Source: Ascoidea rubescens DSM 1968
Taxonomy: Eukaryota > Ascomycota > Saccharomycetes > Ascoideales > Ascoideaceae
DNA length: 64,000 nt
Direction of reading: 5' to 3'
NCBI RefSeq assembly: GCF_001661345.1
Contig: NW_017962913.1
Location: 2,988,694 to 3,052,693 of the forward strand
Part shown: positions 10,127 to 20,547 of the stretch, piece after piece
Layout of the letters: each line of letters begins with the position of its first letter
How positions within the stretch are numbered: position 1 is the first letter of the stretch
Translations under genes and position numbers: made by a program
Notes under the pieces: generated by a model
Seen by the model: the letters and a program-made list of their open reading frames with translations, nothing else
Told to the model about the DNA's origin: nothing
Database searches by the model: none

Positions 10127-11761
10127 ATGTTATTCTCTTATCCACTATTGCTCGTTTTTTTCTTATTCCTCTTTTCATCTCAAACTTTGACAGCTCCTTT
10201 AAAACCTTGGTCTACTAAAATATCAAATTTTCAAAATAATCTAGTAAACCATCCAACTAAAAATTCAAATATCAGATACATTAAACGTGATACAAATACC
10301 TATGGATACATTGATTCTGATATCTACTTTATCGATGGAATGCTTTATGCCATTTACGTCGACTTAGGTTCTCCCTTTCAAACGGTTGGTCTAATCTTAG
10401 ACACTGGTTCTTCTGATGTTTGGATAAAATCCTCAAAGTCAACCTCTTGCATTCCTTATTCCTACAACTCAACAACAGTCGAAATTTATGGTACAACTTA
10501 TCCCCACGATTGCTATTACTATGGTTTATTTGACCCAGATTCTTCTTCCACTTTTATTAACAATAATACTGACTTTTTCTTAAACTATATGACTGGCTTC
10601 TCAAATGGCACCTGGGCAAAAGATTCCTTCAATTTAAATGGCGCACTAATTCATAATTACACTTTTGGTCTCTCAAATTATACCAACATCAACCCAGGTG
10701 TATTTGGAATAGGTCTAATTGCAAATCAACAAACTCAAAATAAATACCAAAATTTTCCTGCAAGACTAAAAGATGATAATTATATCGCAAGAAATCTATA
10801 CTCTCTTTTCTTAAACGAAGGCTTAAATGCAACAGGCAATTTACTATTCGGAGCTATTGACCACGCTAAATATACTGGAAGTTTGAAAACTTTCGAAGTA
10901 GCAAAAGAAAGGTCTTTAATGACTGCAGATTTGGTCAACATTAGATTTAATAACCAAACGTTAACCACTGTCCCAGCTGGTGCTCTCTTCGATTGTGGTG
11001 CAACTGAAATCTCATTTCCTGATCCTGTCTTTGATCAGCTTTTATCCTTATTAAACATCCCCGAAATGTACGCCATAGTTGATTGTAATAATAAAGCTAA
11101 TGAAATTATCACTTTTGATTTTGATGGCTTTTTATTCGAAATCCCAGTCAAGGCTTTATACTATGATAACGGTGATGGCACTTGTACTTTTGTAGCTGGT
11201 CCAATGGGTGCTACAAATCAAATGAGTTTAGGTATCGAATTTATGAAATACGCTTATATTGTCTTTGATCTTGATAACAGACAAATATCTTTAGGCCATC
11301 CAAATTATACGACTGATAAAGATATTCAAGTAATTGATCAAAATAGTGTTTTTCCTAACAAAAAATCTTCTGCGAGCAATTCTGAAAACGAAATTAATAA
11401 TCAATCGGAATCAATCTCAAATGACAATAAAACTCTTGTGTTATCAATTGATATACCTTATTCAACAAATGGCAATACTTTAAATGATATTGTAAATGAT
11501 ATTTTAAATGATAGTTTTATCCCAAATTCAAATATAAACTCCAACTCTTTAACAAAATCAATCAACAATCAATATAATCAAATCAAATCAAAAACAAAAA
11601 CAAAAACAAAAACGGCACATTTACACCAAACAACACCCGATTCATATCCTGTTGAATCAATAAATGAATATAAAATAACAACCACATTTGATGAGAAATC
11701 CCAAAAAACTCAATATTATAATCAAGATTCACATAAAACTTTACTATGTTATATTCAATAA
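10127..11761 (+). CDS. Yapsin-like secreted aspartic protease (yapsin C)
   Basis: A 544-residue A1-family protease. MLFSYPLLLVFFLFLFSSQT is a strong signal peptide, and KR at residues 53-54 marks the likely end of the propeptide. The first active-site motif is LILDTGSSDVW (Asp92). The second is LFDCGATEIS (Asp289), which departs from D-[ST]-G-[ST] at two positions. The catalytic Asp is kept, but efficiency may differ. Unlike yapsin A there is no C-terminal hydrophobic segment. The tail is a long Ser/Asn/Thr/Lys stretch ending KTLLCYIQ, so the product should be secreted or wall-trapped rather than GPI-anchored. It faces away from yapsins A and B across the small secreted gene. It shares the HAKY(S/T)GSL block with yapsin A, which suggests common origin. 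Confidence 0.9.
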   Translation: MLFSYPLLLVFFLFLFSSQTLTAPLKPWSTKISNFQNNLVNHPTKNSNIRYIKRDTNTYGYIDSDIYFIDGMLYAIYVDLGSPFQTVGLILDTGSSDVWIKSSKSTSCIPYSYNSTTVEIYGTTYPHDCYYYGLFDPDSSSTFINNNTDFFLNYMTGFSNGTWAKDSFNLNGALIHNYTFGLSNYTNINPGVFGIGLIANQQTQNKYQNFPARLKDDNYIARNLYSLFLNEGLNATGNLLFGAIDHAKYTGSLKTFEVAKERSLMTADLVNIRFNNQTLTTVPAGALFDCGATEISFPDPVFDQLLSLLNIPEMYAIVDCNNKANEIITFDFDGFLFEIPVKALYYDNGDGTCTFVAGPMGATNQMSLGIEFMKYAYIVFDLDNRQISLGHPNYTTDKDIQVIDQNSVFPNKKSSASNSENEINNQSESISNDNKTLVLSIDIPYSTNGNTLNDIVNDILNDSFIPNSNINSNSLTKSINNQYNQIKSKTKTKTKTAHLHQTTPDSYPVESINEYKITTTFDEKSQKTQYYNQDSHKTLLCYIQ

Positions 11762-12009
11762 TTTGAAAAACCTTGGAAATTTCAAGTCGTCATCAAGTGA
11801 TTAATCAACCAATAAATCAAATCGTTAAATTCATAAATTAGTTTTTTAAATTCTTAAATCCATAAATTAATAAAATAGTAAACTGTTGTTATAGTTATTC
11901 TTGACTTTTCGATTCTTATCCTACGTGTAGTTTGTACAAGGGGTCATCTGTTTTTATCATTAACTCGATTGACTTCTTTTTTATAGAAATAGTAATTTTA
12001 ATTTTGATT

Positions 12010-13177
12010 TTAAAATCCTAAACCTTCTGGAGCAGTTAATGAAAATTCATCTTTAGTAGAAATCCAACGGAAGAGAGCCTTATGAGTTATAATAGGTCTT
12101 CTATCCTTAACTGATGTTTCAATTTTATTATTTTCATCTAATGATTTTAAATCTCTCGCTTTACTTGCTCTTTTTTTTAACAACTTATTCAAAGTGTCCT
12201 GTTTCTCTTCTTCCAACCTTTTCTCATTTTGATTTTTTCTTCTTCTTGCAGTTTCTGCTCTCTTCATTTGTTGTTCCTCTTCAGTTAGAACCTTCTTTTT
12301 ATGTATTTCATTACTTAATGACAAAAATTTTGTTTTCTTCGGATCCACTTTACTAATTGATTCAGAAATGATAGAATTTGTATCGGAAACTACAGAATCA
12401 CTCACTATACCTTGCTCCTCAAAATATTTTTGTCTTTGTCTTTCTGTCATTTTTGTCAAATCTGGAGAAGAATTTTCATCATCAAAATCATTTAATGAAC
12501 CGTAGTTATCATTAAAATCATCTTGATCATCATCTTCATCTATATCATCCTCCTCCTCATTATCATTATCATTATCGATATCATTCTCTTCTTCCATATT
12601 CTTTTTATATTTGGCTTTAGTGTATTGATTACCATGAAATTTATATTTCTTTCTTTTGGTGGGTGCTTTAGGAGCAGCTTTTCTCTTTTTAGGTTTGGGA
12701 CCTCTTTTCAATTTAGGAGCAGCTTTTGTCGATGAAACACTAGTTGTAGATTTATCAGATGCATAACCATCATCACTCTCAATAATTTTCTTTGAAGTAG
12801 ATCTTAATGATTTCTCTGAAGGATCTTTGAGAGGTTTGATTTTCAATTTTATGCTAAAAGCTGGAACTTTTTTCTTATTTTTAGTCTGGGCAGACTTTGC
12901 TACAGGTTTTCTTCTTTTTCTTAAAACTGGAACAACTTCTGGCTCAACCAGTTCTTCTGATTCTGGTTGAGCTTCATTTTCATATTCCATTTTGGAGACT
13001 GAATTCGCGTTTGAATCTTTTAGTAAAATGTTCTCAATGTCAGTATCATTATCAAAATAAGGATCTTCAATGTCCTCGTTTTGTTTGGTATCATCTTCAG
13101 AGTCATCATCATCATCATCTTCAGAGTCATAGTCGTAAGGATTTGATCTTAATTTTTTATGAAGAATTATGTTGTTG

Positions 13178-13227
<50 letters not shown>

Positions 13228-13857
13228 GTCGTCGTCGTCGTCGTCATCATCTTCGTCATAACCAGCAGCATCAATGTCAACATCAATATTTTCATTATGA
13301 ATGTCCTTTATTTCTTCATCTTCATCTTCATCTCCCTGATCTTCATCCTGATCTTCGCCTCTAGTGCTGTCCCTATCTTCATCATCGTCATCATTGTCAT
13401 CGTCATCGTCATCATCTTCGTCGTCTTCCCGGTCATCATTGTTCTCCTGATCGTCACTATTCTCCTGACTGTCACTAATGCCGTCATTATTCTCAACATC
13501 GTCATCATCATTATTATCAGTGTCTTCCTTGTTATCAGCATCGCTGCTGTTGTAACTATTGTTTTCTATTCCAGAGCCATCTTCGGTGTCATTATCATCG
13601 TTTTCTGGATCAGAAACCTCTTCATCTCCACTTTGCTCACTATCATTGGATTCCAGGTCATCCTTGTTGTTACTTTGAATCTTGTGAGTTTTATTTATAA
13701 TTTTCAATGGTTCATGAGCATCTTTTAAAGATAAAGAACGATGTGCAATTGGAATCTTTTTCTGGAGATTCTGTTTTTCAAACAGATAATCAAGATTTCC
13801 AGAAAAACAAAACTTTCTGCCATTGAGAACAGTCGAGTAATTCAACACCTCTGCCAT
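12010..13857 (-). CDS. IES2: INO80 complex subunit Ies2
   Basis: A 615-residue nuclear protein matching Ies2, the INO80 chromatin-remodelling subunit that stimulates the Ino80 ATPase. The C-terminal third carries the PAPA-1 type region: MTERQRQKYFEEQG, then KKKVLTEEEQQMKRAETARR, then RLEEEKQDTLNKLLKKRASK, ending in the tail ITHKALFRWIS..PEGLGF. The N-terminal half is disordered and extremely acidic, with Asp runs. A basic AT-hook-like stretch (KLKRGPKPKKRKAAPK) lies near residue 390. S. cerevisiae Ies2 is only about 320 residues, so this protein is nearly doubled by acidic low-complexity sequence. The start is the first ATG of the frame. The upstream gene on the same strand ends 265 bases away. 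Confidence 0.88.
13178..13251 (-). repeat. (TCA/TCG)n trinucleotide repeat, poly-Asp
   Basis: On the plus strand this is a run of TCA units followed by TCG and TCA units. In the IES2 frame it encodes more than 20 consecutive Asp. The pure GAT block flanked by GAC suggests expansion by slippage. Confidence 0.9.
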
Positions 13858-14122
13858 TGTAACTAAACTGAATGAGCGTTCTTGTCAATGAGAGTGATGT
13901 TAGAAAAGAATTGAAAGTGTCTTTTGATTTTTGGGCGGTTTTGGGAATCGTGCGAAAATATGAGTTTCTTCGCGGAGAAGGAGAAAAAATAAAAATAACT
14001 TCACGAAATACAACAATAGAAACTTAATTTGCTCTATGAAATGCTAATATTCGATGTCTATTAAAAAAAAAATTATCAGAAAAGTAAAGAAAGTTAATTA
14101 TATAAGATATCATATTAGGGTC

Positions 14123-15958
14123 TCACCATTCTCCAAATTCTTCATCATCATCTTCCTGCAATCTAATTTGTCTTTCTACCAATCCTTCTTTTAGTTTTGA
14201 GTCTGAGACTTTTTTCTTATCAATGCTATCTTGCAACTTTTGGATGAACAATGTGATTATTAAATCCTTGTTGTCATTGAAACGATTGAGAAGTTCTAGA
14301 GTCTGAAGTTCATGATTGGTTTTGATAGAGATCTTCACAATGTATGTTAAGTGTTTCGCAAAAATTCCCTTGAATATACTTTTGTCCTTGATGTAATTCA
14401 TATGCAAAATTGGTAAATCATTTATGACATTCAAAACATCATTTGATCTACGAAGAATGTTGAATCTTAAATTGATCATGTCCAAATCTATTACATTAGA
14501 ATGAGTTCGAAGATAATAGAGCCATAAATGGTTTAACAATTCCTTTCGTTTTGATTTTTCTTCTAATTTTTCAGCTTTTGTGATTTTTAGAGAATAGTTT
14601 TTTTTAGAGATTCTTTTTGAAGTAGTTAATTCTGCCCATTGTAATAAAGTTTTCCATAAGAATAAAGCCTTTGGATTAGATAAATCAATTTTGTCGAATT
14701 TTTTTTCGATCATCATTACAGTCATTAAACCTTTTAGGAATTCGTTATGGTAAGCAAAAGCAGTGATGATAGATTTTAATATATCATAGTTTGGTTGGAT
14801 TGGATAAGAAGATGTTATTATATCATCACTATATTGTTGTTGATCTACATTTATTCCCAAGTTTTTTTGAATATAATCTTGAAGTGTTGATAAATTTGAG
14901 TTTCTTGCTATGCATAATATGATTAATGATAAGGTTTCTTGATTTGGGGTTATATTGTGAGATTGAAATGAGTGAAATAAATCGATAAAGGGTTTATAAC
15001 CATGGGATCTTCTTTTCTCTAACCAGATGGGATTTACGCTAGTATCAAAGGCAATGTGTCTAGTTCTTTTATAACTCCACAACTCCGGCTGACCATCACA
15101 AAGATATTTAAATTTTGCATTCCATAAATTTATATCTAAATCATAAGAAATATTTTCAAAATAATAGTTAACGGTATCTATTTTATAATTTTCACCGAAA
15201 AATTTTATTAAATATTTATACTGAGAGAAAGTTAGAGCCTTTGGGTTATAATGCAAGAAATAATTAATTGAAATTTCAATAGTTTTGAATAATTCAGATG
15301 CTAATTTAGAGTAAGCTAAACCGAATTGTTTTTCGATTTTAAAGTTTAATTTGGAACTTTTTCTTACGAACGAGTGATAAGAGATTAATTTAATTAAGAT
15401 CAATTTAAAGTTCTCGATTGTATAAATTTTCGATAGAATTTCGGAATGGACGATATTTTCAGTTTCATTAATGGTAGACATATATTGAAATAGATCTAAA
15501 GGGGAAATATTTTCAAAAAACTCTAGTGAGAAATCATTATATTCTAGTTCATAGGGTTTAACTAATTGTTCAGTTATTGCATCAATGAGTTCATTAGTTA
15601 GAATTGTATGTTTGGTAAAACCGTTTTTTTTTTTTTTTTTATTATTATTAAGGTTTTTGTCCTCATTTGAGATTAATTTACGAATTTTGTTTTTAGGATT
15701 GAAAAATAAGGAACCGGAAAAAGAATTGTTTGGGTTATTTAGATTAACAGATGAATCATTTTCAGACAAATCATTTTCAGATGGTTTAATGTTATTATCA
15801 GAGAAAGGTGTTGTGATAGGTAAAAAGGCAGCATCAGAGGAGTAATATCTTTGAATATTGCTTATATTTTGAAGATTAGAAGATATTTTAGAAGGAATGT
15901 TTTGCTTTGAGATTAAAGGAATGGTGCGAGAGATTAGTTTTGTAGGAATGAGAATCAT
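14123..15958 (-). CDS. AEP2: Mitochondrial ATP synthase expression factor Aep2-like
   Basis: A 611-residue protein with a mitochondrial presequence (MILIPTKLISRTIPLISKQN, basic and free of acid residues, with a following RYYSS). The body is helical and PPR-like. Its layout follows Aep2/Atp13, which in yeast supports translation of mitochondrial ATP9 (OLI1) mRNA. Examples are a SYPIQPNYDILKSIITAFAYH-like repeat start near residues 385-405, a region ALFLWKTLLQWAEL, and the acidic C-terminus VERQIRLQEDDDEEFGEW. The length is close to the S. cerevisiae protein (580). This assignment rests on remembered patterns and should be tested by profile search; another PPR-type mitochondrial RNA factor is the alternative. 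A poly-Lys run (KKKKK, near residue 108) is low complexity. Confidence 0.65.
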   Translation of the reverse strand: MILIPTKLISRTIPLISKQNIPSKISSNLQNISNIQRYYSSDAAFLPITTPFSDNNIKPSENDLSENDSSVNLNNPNNSFSGSLFFNPKNKIRKLISNEDKNLNNNKKKKKNGFTKHTILTNELIDAITEQLVKPYELEYNDFSLEFFENISPLDLFQYMSTINETENIVHSEILSKIYTIENFKLILIKLISYHSFVRKSSKLNFKIEKQFGLAYSKLASELFKTIEISINYFLHYNPKALTFSQYKYLIKFFGENYKIDTVNYYFENISYDLDINLWNAKFKYLCDGQPELWSYKRTRHIAFDTSVNPIWLEKRRSHGYKPFIDLFHSFQSHNITPNQETLSLIILCIARNSNLSTLQDYIQKNLGINVDQQQYSDDIITSSYPIQPNYDILKSIITAFAYHNEFLKGLMTVMMIEKKFDKIDLSNPKALFLWKTLLQWAELTTSKRISKKNYSLKITKAEKLEEKSKRKELLNHLWLYYLRTHSNVIDLDMINLRFNILRRSNDVLNVINDLPILHMNYIKDKSIFKGIFAKHLTYIVKISIKTNHELQTLELLNRFNDNKDLIITLFIQKLQDSIDKKKVSDSKLKEGLVERQIRLQEDDDEEFGEW

Positions 15959-16476
15959 TATAAGAGGATGAAGAATATTGTTATATCATGAAAAAAAAGG
16001 AGTGATATTGATGTTTCTAGATATTTCTAGATATAGTATTAAACAATTATATAAATGTGTCTGGTATATTTGTGGATATAAAAAAATGTTGAAGCGATGG
16101 TTTTAACGATATTGACTGGTTAATTGAAATATTTCAGAAGCAAAGTAAAAAAAGAGTAAGTGATGTGAAAAGTAGGATGGAGCCCCGCTGTGATTGGTGG
16201 ATGAGAGCTGGAGAAGATGTACGTTAACCGGACAGGGGTGGCCGATAACCGAACGAGAGGATTACTGAATGAGATCCATTAAAAGAGAAAGAGGAAGAGG
16301 AAAAAGGGGAGGATATGGATCAAGGAATTAGAATAAAAGCAAATCGTTAGATGGAATGAATTAATTTAGGATATAGATACATAATAAATGAGTTTTTAAA
16401 GGAAAAAAAAAGAAAAAAATTATAACATTATTCTATAAATAAATAAATAAAATGAAAATTAAAATTAAAATTAAAA
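15959..16476. other. Intergenic, AEP2-like promoter
   Basis: This 518-base stretch lies upstream of the AEP2-like gene and downstream of the isocitrate dehydrogenase gene, both leftward. It contains a duplicated TTTCTAGATAT (16013-16036), a short GC-rich part (16180-16260) and an ATTAAA microsatellite near the IDP2 stop. No gene is seen. Confidence 0.6.
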
Positions 16477-17700
16477 CTAAAATTCGGCAGCAAGACGTTT
16501 GGCAACAGCTTCGATAAATTCTTCAGTGGTAACATAACTTGCACGATCAGTTTTACCTTGGACTAAAGCTAAATCTTTTGTCATGATACCGTCGACTTGG
16601 ACAGTGTCGATGGTGGCCTTTTCTAATAATTCACCGAATTTGACAACTTCTGGAGTTTCGTCTAATTTACCTCTTTGGATGATACCTCTGGTCCATGCAA
16701 AGATGGAGGCGATGGAGTTGGTTGAGGTTTCTTCGCCAACTTGGTGTCTTCTGTAATGTCTGGTGACAGTTCCATGGGCTGCTTCGGCTTCAAAAGTTTT
16801 TCCATCTGGGGTCATAAGAACCGAAGTCATAAGACCTAAAGAGCCAAAACCTTGAGCGACGATATCAGATTGGACATCACCATCATAGTTTTTCATGGCG
16901 ATGATGAAACCACCTTTAGATTTCAACATTTGAGCAACCATATCATCAATCAATCTGTGCTCATACCAAATACCAGCGGCTTCGAAATCTTTTTTATATT
17001 TAGTGTCGTATATGTCTTGGAAGATGTCTTTGAATCTACCATCGTATTTCTTTAAGATGGTGTTTTTGGTTGACATGTAAAGAGGTAATTTTCTGTCAAG
17101 AGCTAATTTGAAAGAGGATTCGGCGAAACCAGTGATAGATTCATCAGTATTATACATAGATAAAGCGACACCGGGACCTTTATAGTCAAAAACAGTGATT
17201 TCTTGAGCTTCTGAGCCATCTTCTGGAGTAAAAACCAATTTCAAGTTACCAGCTTTGGGGATAAGAGTATCAGTTGCCTTATATTGATCACCATAAGCGT
17301 GTCTGCCGATGATGATTGGTTTAGCCCATTGAGGAACAATTCTTGGAATAGCAGGAATAACAATTGGCTCTCTGAAAACAGTACCACCTAATATGTTTCT
17401 AATGGTTCCGTTGGGGGATAACCACATTTTTTTAAGGTTGAATTCTTTGACTCTTGCTTCATCTGGAGTAATGGTAGCACATTTAACACCGACTTGATAT
17501 TTCAAAATGGCTTCAGAAGCCTCAATAGTAACTTTATCATCAGTTTGGTCTCTGTATTCGATACCTAAATCATAGTATTTTAAGTCGATATCAAGGTATG
17601 GCAAGATCAACAAATCCTTGATCATTTGCCAAATGATTCTTGTCATTTCATCACCATCCAATTCGACGATAGGATTTTTAACTTTAATTTTTTGGACCAT
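16477..17700 (-). CDS. IDP2: NADP-dependent isocitrate dehydrogenase, cytosolic
   Basis: A 407-residue isocitrate dehydrogenase that converts isocitrate and NADP+ to 2-oxoglutarate, CO2 and [25 protein letters not shown] is the conserved start of the eukaryotic enzyme. [20 protein letters not shown] is the substrate loop, and the metal-binding block and GTVTRHYR-type NADP region follow. There is no mitochondrial presequence and no C-terminal PTS1 (it ends AAEF), so the cytosolic form is the best fit. The ORF is full length. Codon choice is biased (TTG for Leu, AGA rather than CGN for most Arg), which suits a well-expressed gene. An octanucleotide repeat lies directly before the start codon. 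Confidence 0.95.
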   Translation of the reverse strand: MVQKIKVKNPIVELDGDEMTRIIWQMIKDLLILPYLDIDLKYYDLGIEYRDQTDDKVTIEASEAILKYQVGVKCATITPDEARVKEFNLKKMWLSPNGTIRNILGGTVFREPIVIPAIPRIVPQWAKPIIIGRHAYGDQYKATDTLIPKAGNLKLVFTPEDGSEAQEITVFDYKGPGVALSMYNTDESITGFAESSFKLALDRKLPLYMSTKNTILKKYDGRFKDIFQDIYDTKYKKDFEAAGIWYEHRLIDDMVAQMLKSKGGFIIAMKNYDGDVQSDIVAQGFGSLGLMTSVLMTPDGKTFEAEAAHGTVTRHYRRHQVGEETSTNSIASIFAWTRGIIQRGKLDETPEVVKFGELLEKATIDTVQVDGIMTKDLALVQGKTDRASYVTTEEFIEAVAKRLAAEF

Positions 17701-17722
17701 TTTGGAAAGTTGGAAAATTAGG

Positions 17723-17818
17723 AAATTAAGAGATTAAGAGATTAAGAGATTAAGAGATTAAGAGATTAAGAGATTAAGAGATTAAGAGATTAAGAGATTA
17801 AGAGATTAAGAGATTAAG
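17723..17818 (-). repeat. Octanucleotide repeat in the IDP2 leader
   Basis: AGATTAAG occurs 11 times in perfect tandem from 17731 to 17818, preceded by one unit with a single difference. It lies from about -23 to -118 relative to the IDP2 ATG. On the coding strand it reads CTTAATCT, a pyrimidine-rich unit, so it probably lies in the 5' untranslated region or core promoter. Confidence 0.95.
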
Positions 17819-18930
17819 AATTAGGTAATTATAAGTTATATTAAAAGACAACTGATCTGATTCAAATTGATTTGTTTTCACTGTTACTATAGTATAATGT
17901 AATAAAATAGTATAAAGCAGGAGAACACAGAGGAAGATTTTAGTCTACAAAATGCGAAGGGCTGAAAAGGAAGCTAAAGAAATATGAGAGATGGAATGAA
18001 AGAAAAAAAAAAAAGCACAAACAGAAGCAAAGGGAATGAATAGTATTTTATATCTAAAAGCATTATTTCAGTGAGCAAAAAAAAAAAATAAAAAAAAATT
18101 CAACAAAAAAAAAAGAAAATATCCAAGATAGTCAGATTGAAAAAAAAAATTTACTTAGAAATCGTAAACCCAGTTAGGATCATTAAATCCATTAAAATCA
18201 TGGCAGGATTGAAAACATCAGAGACATATTAAAACCAGTCCGCAAGAAGAAATCTCTCTCACGCGAACCCAACCTTTTTGTCGTTTGTTGAAGATAGCCG
18301 TTAAGAGCCCACTATAAGACACGAGCCCAGCTAACTGAAAAATAGCGGATTATCTCCAAAAGCGCTATGCGCGACGAAAAACAACGCCGGATCTAGCCAA
18401 AGCAAAAGCCCTCGCTGCATTGCCCGTGCTTGATCAACAGCAGCCAAACCTAGTGCGCGTTGCTCATTGGCTGCTTGGAGTCTCTCAGAACGGAGACGCA
18501 CTCGGTGCTTGCGTTTCCACGGGCCTCTAAGTATGATTCAGACAGCTACTGCACACATGCATGTCAAAGAGGTTCTGTTTCTGAGGGGCAAGGCACTGAA
18601 AAGGAAGATGAGCACCAACGGTTTTTATCTCCAGCAAAGTTTGCAGCGACCATAACCAGTAATGCTGTCGGGCCAGAAAGCGCTCGAGCCGCGCGAGATC
18701 CAGAAAGTAGCGAAGGATTTAGTGGAAAAGCAGTGCGAAAGTGGCAGAAATCAGATGTTGTCTCGCCGCATGAAGCAAGCGCTGACCGTGAGATATATCT
18801 CCGCGCACGGATTATTGCTGAATAATCACATGTACTCCGCTGGTCGGCTGTGGTTTATGCAGCGGGGTGCGGAGGAGACGCCTGTTTCGGGGATGGAACT
18901 TCCAAAAGCATAACCACTACATAACGGGGT
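17819..18930 (-). promoter_or_regulatory. IDP2 upstream region with GC-rich island
   Basis: This 1.1 kb stretch lies between the IDP2 start and the DPH5 stop, so it is mainly the IDP2 promoter. 17880-18180 is A-rich. 18230-18930 is GC-rich with many CpG. The frames here (for example 18460-18825 on the plus strand) show no domain and appear to result from the base composition. Confidence 0.55.
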
Positions 18931-19833
18931 CTAGTAATCCGAGTCTTCCTCTTCAGGAGGGACCCAGGGTGGAGGCCTAAAGTGCTCCTGGTCGGCCTCA
19001 ACATCAAGCCTGAACTTGTCTTTGTCATCGACATAGTCGTACAAGTACTCCAACTCCAAGTCGTGCACTTGTCTCCCGAGCATCACCAAGCTGTGCAATG
19101 GCTCTCCTGAGTCGTACTCTGCCAACTCTCTTAATGTGCCTGCTTTGAATTTCTGGCTGGGCGACCCCAATCTCGAGATTGTAACACAGGGAGTGTCCAC
19201 AGTGTAGCACCTCTCTTTTCTTTTTTTCTCAATCTCAATCAATTGTTTGCATGCTGTCGAAATATTCATATATCTTGGTGGTTCATATATCTTTCTTCCT
19301 CGTGCTAGATTTTCAATACTCTGCTCCTTCACCTTGATATCCAATAAAATAAGTGTGTGCAACCCGATTTTCCTGTTTTCCATTATCTTGTCATACCACG
19401 AATCTGGTTTCCACGTCTCGGTGAAAAACACCATTGATATCGTTTGTCCAAACTTATACAATTGTAATCCACACGCTCCAACTGCATTCATGACAGAAGC
19501 ATTGTGAATGGCCTCAACCTTGATGCCCAATTCTCTTGCTCTAATGATTAAATCTGTATGGGTCGTTGCGCCAAATGGATCTCCCACAACTAAAAATGCT
19601 ATGTCTTCCTTATCAGCATCCTTGAGAATCTCGTCCGACCCACTTTCAACCAATTCTCTATCTGCCAAAATCACTTCCTTTCCATAAAACTTCTCCAAGC
19701 TATCTTTATCCGCTGACATTAATATACTAGTGTATGCCTCAAGATAAACTCTTTTGCATTTTTTTACTGTTTCAAGCCCGCGAACTGTTATATCAGTTTC
19801 ATAGGCCAATCCCAATCCAATTACATATAACAT
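18931..19833 (-). CDS. DPH5: Diphthine methyl ester synthase
   Basis: A 300-residue SAM-dependent methyltransferase of diphthamide synthesis, which adds methyl groups to the modified histidine of elongation factor 2 after the Dph1-4 steps. The whole length matches the family: [20 protein letters not shown] at the start, the LEAYTSIL block, [14 protein letters not shown] (SAM site), [20 protein letters not shown], and the [16 protein letters not shown]-type region. The length equals that of the S. cerevisiae protein. The protein ends in an acidic tail (PPEEEDSDY). A CACGTG element at 19940-19945 lies about 107 bases upstream. Confidence 0.96.
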   Translation of the reverse strand: MLYVIGLGLAYETDITVRGLETVKKCKRVYLEAYTSILMSADKDSLEKFYGKEVILADRELVESGSDEILKDADKEDIAFLVVGDPFGATTHTDLIIRARELGIKVEAIHNASVMNAVGACGLQLYKFGQTISMVFFTETWKPDSWYDKIMENRKIGLHTLILLDIKVKEQSIENLARGRKIYEPPRYMNISTACKQLIEIEKKRKERCYTVDTPCVTISRLGSPSQKFKAGTLRELAEYDSGEPLHSLVMLGRQVHDLELEYLYDYVDDKDKFRLDVEADQEHFRPPPWVPPEEEDSDY

Positions 19834-20547
19834 CTTCTTAAAAGGCTCAATTGAGATCTTGCTCTTTCATTCAAATCTCCAGATTCAATCTAAAAATAAT
19901 CTCATGTTTGATATTTCAATTTCAAAATTTTCAGTGGATCACGTGGATAGCGCACTTTCTGCTGCTATCTGTGGCAATTAGCAGAAGAAAAAAGTTTAAT
20001 TTGTCTGCTCCTACCAAAACGAACATTATCTGATCAGTTCATCATAGATTTGTGTTTGAAATAAATCGTATCAATTACCAAATAGAAATAAAATTTTCTT
20101 TTTCAACTATCTATATTTAATTTCTTCCTCATTACTTTATCAATCTTTTCCCATATTACATTAAAAATACATTTTCTTGCTCTCCCCTTTTCATTTCTCT
20201 AACGCATATTATGTAGCTTTCATTTTTATCCATTTTGTTTTTGTTGAAAATTGTGAATGAAAGACGCTCCGTGAAAACCGCACTTCAAAAGTGCGTCACA
20301 TCCTGCAATTTTTTAAAATTTCTCAGAAAGTACAAAAATTTTCTTAAACAATAGAAAAACGTTTGAAAAATCTCACTTTTTTCAATTTTTTATTTTTTTT
20401 ATTTTTTTTATTTTGTTTTATTTTGTTTTATTTTTTGACTTATTTTAATGTATTAATCCCCGTTTTGGGTATTCCTTTGAATATTCAATTTTGCATTTAT
20501 TTTTATTTCTATTGTTTTTATTATTTTTTTTCCCTTTATTTTTCAAA
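19834..20547. promoter_or_regulatory. Divergent DPH5 / RNase H-like promoter
   Basis: This 714-base spacer lies between two divergent genes. It holds the CACGTG element (19940-19945). A perfect inverted repeat of 7-base arms, CGCACTT and AAGTGCG around CAA, lies at 20279-20295 and stands out in AT-rich surroundings as a candidate operator. From 20370 to 20547 it is a T-rich leader with TTATTTTGTT repeats. Confidence 0.55.

Noticed and set aside
18460-18913. Plus-strand frames in the IDP2 upstream region
   Set aside because: They lie in a GC-rich island, resemble no protein, and begin without a clear promoter.
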